Assembly (NCBI GenBank): GCA_003486665.1
Contig: DNGF01000255.1
Location: 1-13,302, forward strand
Length of the DNA stretch: 13,302 nt
Reading direction: 5' to 3'
Source of the DNA: Oscillospiraceae bacterium
GTDB lineage: Bacteria; Bacillota; Clostridia; Oscillospirales; Acutalibacteraceae
Both the position numbers and the translations under genes were made by a program. A model generated the notes under the pieces. That model was not told the origin of the DNA and made no database searches. It was given only the letters and a program-made list of their open reading frames with translations. Below are positions 11,643 through 13,302 of the stretch, one piece after another. Positions within the stretch are counted from its first letter, which is position 1; each line of letters begins with the position of its first letter.

Positions 11643-11876
11643 TTATTTTTTCGATGTGTATCGGAATATTTGAAGCAATGCGCGATTAAGCTCGCGGTTA
11701 TATTTGCGAGTCGATATGTTCAGCCGCAAACATATTGATATCACCGTCGGTTGTTCCGCGTCATGATATCTTAGTCGGATAATTTCCGCTTGAAGGTCAG
11801 TGATTCCACTATTAAGCCGATAGTCCTCAAATTCGGCACGCGTCAGCCGGTTAGTGTCATCGTTTATTTTTAACAT
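11643..11876 (-). CDS. Sigma-region-4-like transcription factor, 77 aa
   Basis: Residues 23-70 (GITDLQAEIIRLRYHDAEQP, VISICLRLNISTRKYNRELNRA, LLQIFRY) follow the region-4 helix-turn-helix plan of sigma-70-type factors. The recognition helix would be STRKYNRELNRAL. The protein is too short to be a full sigma factor, but small region-4-like phage proteins are known to regulate late genes, for example ArpU- and RinA-type regulators. It follows the two-TM gene by 1 base with AAGGA upstream, so both come from the 12286-12314 promoter. It lies just before the unit at 11502 that lacks a host-type -35 box, which makes it a candidate activator of that unit (inference). Confidence 0.65.
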   Translation of the reverse strand: MLKINDDTNRLTRAEFEDYRLNSGITDLQAEIIRLRYHDAEQPTVISICLRLNISTRKYNRELNRALLQIFRYTSKK

Positions 11877-11877
11877 T

Positions 11878-12279
11878 TCATTGTCCTTCTTGACTCGGTG
11901 GGTCAGTTGTATTTATATCTGATTCCGGGTTGTGTGGAAGTTCTGCATTGCTTTCCGTTTTCTCGGCTTCAATTTCTTTTGCATGGTTTAAATGCTGTAT
12001 AAAGATATATACCGATATCGAAGCCATAATAATAGCCGATATGATAGTCATTATACCGAATATCTTGAAAGCGAGGACGACGGTGTTTGCGTCGGTAGTA
12101 GTTTCGCCTGCGATATGGGATTGAGAACCTCCCTCTTCGGCGTCCCCATATCCAACCGCGCAACACACCATCACGGAAAGAATGATAATTATTACTGCCA
12201 ATATGATAGATATTATTGACAGCGTTTTTACCTTTTTTCGTAGTCCTAAGACTAAATCCCTATACATAAATTCAGTCAT
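11878..12279 (-). CDS. Two-TM membrane protein, 133 aa, possibly translated from a leaderless mRNA
   Basis: Two hydrophobic segments, residues about 20-43 and 67-94, flank a polar loop (GYGDAEEGGSQSH). A 35-residue acidic tail follows (KEIEAEKTESNAEL). The basic N-terminus (LRKKVK) suggests both termini are inside and the loop outside. No family is recognised; a holin or superinfection-exclusion protein would fit the topology but nothing specific supports either. ATG 12279 lies 6 bases after the -10 box, where transcription should start, and there is no ribosome binding site. Start choice therefore rests on the promoter position; ATG 12267 is the alternative. Confidence 0.65.
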   Translation of the reverse strand: MTEFMYRDLVLGLRKKVKTLSIISIILAVIIIILSVMVCCAVGYGDAEEGGSQSHIAGETTTDANTVVLAFKIFGIMTIISAIIMASISVYIFIQHLNHAKEIEAEKTESNAELPHNPESDINTTDPPSQEGQ

Positions 12280-12285
12280 GCGGGA

Positions 12286-12314
12286 AGTATAGCACGATTT
12301 TTGCCGTTTGTCAA
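12286..12314 (-). promoter_or_regulatory. Sigma-A promoter positioned directly before the start codon
   Basis: TTGACA (12314-12309) and TATACT (12291-12286) are 17 bp apart on the minus strand. The predicted start site (about 12279) coincides with the first base of the ATG of the two-TM gene. The spacer begins AACG and ends GTGC, as in the promoter at 8071-8099. Confidence 0.82.
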
Positions 12315-12325
12315 TATTTTTTTGT

Positions 12326-12371
12326 AAAAAAATCCCGAAAATATACAACCTTTAAGCCGCATATTTTCGGG
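12326..12371 (-). terminator. Strong Rho-independent terminator
   Basis: An 11-bp perfect stem (12334-12344 with 12361-12371) with a 16-nt loop is followed on the minus strand by A and seven T (12332-12326). It ends the unit containing the membrane protein at 12506-13009, and the next promoter begins 12 bp further on. Confidence 0.88.
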
Positions 12372-12380
12372 GTGGGGGCT

Positions 12381-12509
12381 TCATATCTCGAAAAATAAAT
12401 ATTCTATGATCTCAAGAATCACGCGCACAATGCGCGGAGCTGTGAATGATAGAAATTTTATCCCGGATATAACAATAAAGATAATTAAACCTTTATTTGC
12501 CTTTCTTAC
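12381..12509 (-). other. Open -1 frame after the 167-aa membrane protein
   Basis: Where the gene ends with AAA AAG TAA, the -1 frame continues from GTA at 12509 for 42 sense codons to TGA at 12383-12381. The encoded stretch is hydrophobic (KGLIIFIVISGIKFLSF, then IVRVILEIIEYLFFEI). It has no ATG, GTG or TTG start. It could be a -1 frameshift extension, an old frameshift mutation, or chance. The rest of 12280-12505 holds only the terminator and promoter. Confidence 0.3.
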
Positions 12510-13009
12510 TTTTTGGAAACACTTGTAAGGTTGCCAACAAGCGTTTCCGCTAAGTTTTTTGTTTTGTTGTCCTCCGCTTCGATCTGTGCATCAACTGCTT
12601 TGTTATAAGTCTTTTTGATGTAATCAAGCAGAGTGTCAAGCTCGACATTATCGCCGATAATGTCCTTGACTTCTTTGCCGAATTTCTTTGCTCCGCCGTC
12701 TCTGATATTCTCGATAAACAGATAAAGCAGAGTTGCAATAAATCCGGCGGCTATACCCCACCAAATAACAATAGTGAAGTTAAAGAGTGCCTGCATTGTG
12801 TACTGAAATCCGACAGCGATCGCAACGCTCGTGATGATACCCGCAACGCTGTTTCTTGCTGTTGAAGCGCCGGACTTATTTGTTTTGAATATCGCGCCGG
12901 CAAGCTCGATAATAGGCTTTTTAACGAAGAACATCACGCCGAAAGTCAAAAGAGAAACGGCAAACATGATAAGTGCGGGGAAAGCCGCGGTTACAAAATT
13001 ATTAAACAT
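12506..13009 (-). CDS. Multi-span membrane protein, 167 aa
   Basis: Three or four hydrophobic segments are visible: about residues 7-29 (AAFPALIMFAVSLLTFGV), 53-68 (AGIITSVAIAVGF) and 78-100 (IVIWWGIAAGFIATLLYLF). A charged C-terminal half follows, with helices (KEVKDIIGD, LDTLLDYIKKTYNKAVDAQI) and the end SVSKK. A holin-like or membrane-anchoring role would fit, but I recognise no family. The start overlaps the upstream gene by 8 bases and has GAGGAGG at good spacing, so the two are co-expressed. The stop is preceded by AAA AAG, a mildly slippery context. Confidence 0.65.
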   Translation of the reverse strand: MFNNFVTAAFPALIMFAVSLLTFGVMFFVKKPIIELAGAIFKTNKSGASTARNSVAGIITSVAIAVGFQYTMQALFNFTIVIWWGIAAGFIATLLYLFIENIRDGGAKKFGKEVKDIIGDNVELDTLLDYIKKTYNKAVDAQIEAEDNKTKNLAETLVGNLTSVSKK

Positions 13010-13302
13010 TACCGTTTACCTCCTCAGTGTTTTCTTCGGGGTTGGTAGGCTCTACCGGATCCGTTCCGGGTTCGGTAGGCTCAACGGGTTCAGTGGGCGC
13101 ATCGGTGATTTTGCCCTCTGCTTTGTCAGCTTCTGCAATTGCCTTGCGTGCTTCGGCTTCGGCTTTTGCGGCTTCGGCTTTTGCTTTTGCGAGGTTTGCT
13201 TCTGCGAGTTCTTTCTGTGCTTTTGCTATTGCGGCATCGGCTTCGGCTTTTTCTGCTTCGGCTACTCTTATACGCTCCTCAATAGCTTTTCTTTCTTCCT
13301 CT
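13002..13302 (-). CDS. Coiled-coil and Pro-rich protein, C-terminal part (partial at right edge)
   Basis: The frame is open at the right edge and ends at TAA 13004-13002; 99 residues are visible. The first 60 or so are Ala/Glu/Lys-rich helical repeats (AEAEKAEADAAIAKAQKEL, AKAKAEAAKAEAEARKA), probably a long coiled coil. After them comes a Pro/Glu/Thr linker (PTEPVEPTEPGTDPVEPT) and an acidic end. Without the N-terminus no family can be given. It could be a stalk or spacer in a surface or virion protein. It overlaps the next gene by 8 bases and carries that gene's ribosome binding site. Confidence 0.65.
   Translation of the reverse strand, partial: EEERKAIEERIRVAEAEKAEADAAIAKAQKELAEANLAKAKAEAAKAEAEARKAIAEADKAEGKITDAPTEPVEPTEPGTDPVEPTNPEENTEEVNGNV

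Noticed and set aside
12550..12738. 62-aa minus-strand ORF inside the membrane-protein gene
   Set aside because: It lies wholly within the better-supported 12506-13009 gene in another frame, with no own RBS.
1..13302. tRNA genes, integrase or attachment site
   Set aside because: No cloverleaf, no integrase-like ORF and no att-type repeat could be recognised by eye in either strand.

Overview
The window reads as a stretch of a tailed-phage or prophage genome from a low-to-moderate GC Firmicute, most likely a gut Clostridia host. The supporting signs are strong AAAGGAG-type ribosome binding sites, consensus sigma-A promoters, and a Firmicute-phage early module: RecT, MBL-fold hydrolase, DUF1351 protein, SSB, DnaC-like loader, and an initiator with a TIGR02220-type C-terminal domain. 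There is no integrase, terminase, portal or capsid gene here, so temperate versus lytic cannot be decided. Every gene I support is on the minus strand, so transcription runs from high to low coordinates. The plus-strand ORFs are shadows.

Five hairpin-plus-T-run terminators and five TTGACA-17 bp-TATAAT-like promoters divide the window into transcription units. (A) 13302 to 12506: a coiled-coil/Pro-rich protein, cut by the window edge, and a multi-span membrane protein, ending at the terminator at 12326-12371. (B) Promoter 12286-12314: a two-TM protein that looks leaderless, then a sigma-region-4-like protein, ending at 11568-11600. (C) 11502 to 8182: seven phage genes of accessory or virion-like character, among them a jelly-roll-like domain, a conserved membrane/Cys-rich protein, an RD-rich protein and a papain-like hydrolase candidate. 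This unit has no good host -35 box and ends at 8144-8171. (D) Promoter 8071-8099: XRE regulator, small protein, DUF1351 protein, RecT, MBL hydrolase and winged-helix-like protein, ending at 4520-4546. (E) Promoter 4591-4619: a roughly 65-nt noncoding transcript sharing that terminator. (F) Promoter 4478-4506: a folded roughly 125-nt leader, then initiator, DnaC-like loader, two small proteins, SSB and DUF1064 nuclease, ending at 1444-1464. (G) Promoter 1376-1404: a 43-aa protein, a lipoprotein, a 37-aa protein and a DUF7666 repeat protein that runs off the left edge.

The genes form a recombination module (D) followed by a replication module (F). The initiator gene carries three perfect direct 18-bp repeats, one degenerate copy and one perfect inverted copy, next to a very AT-rich stretch. 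This is the layout of a lambda-O-type replication origin inside an initiator gene. The features I consider least explained are the leader RNA, with two hairpins and a 7-nt loop-loop complementarity, and the small RNA unit just upstream of it.
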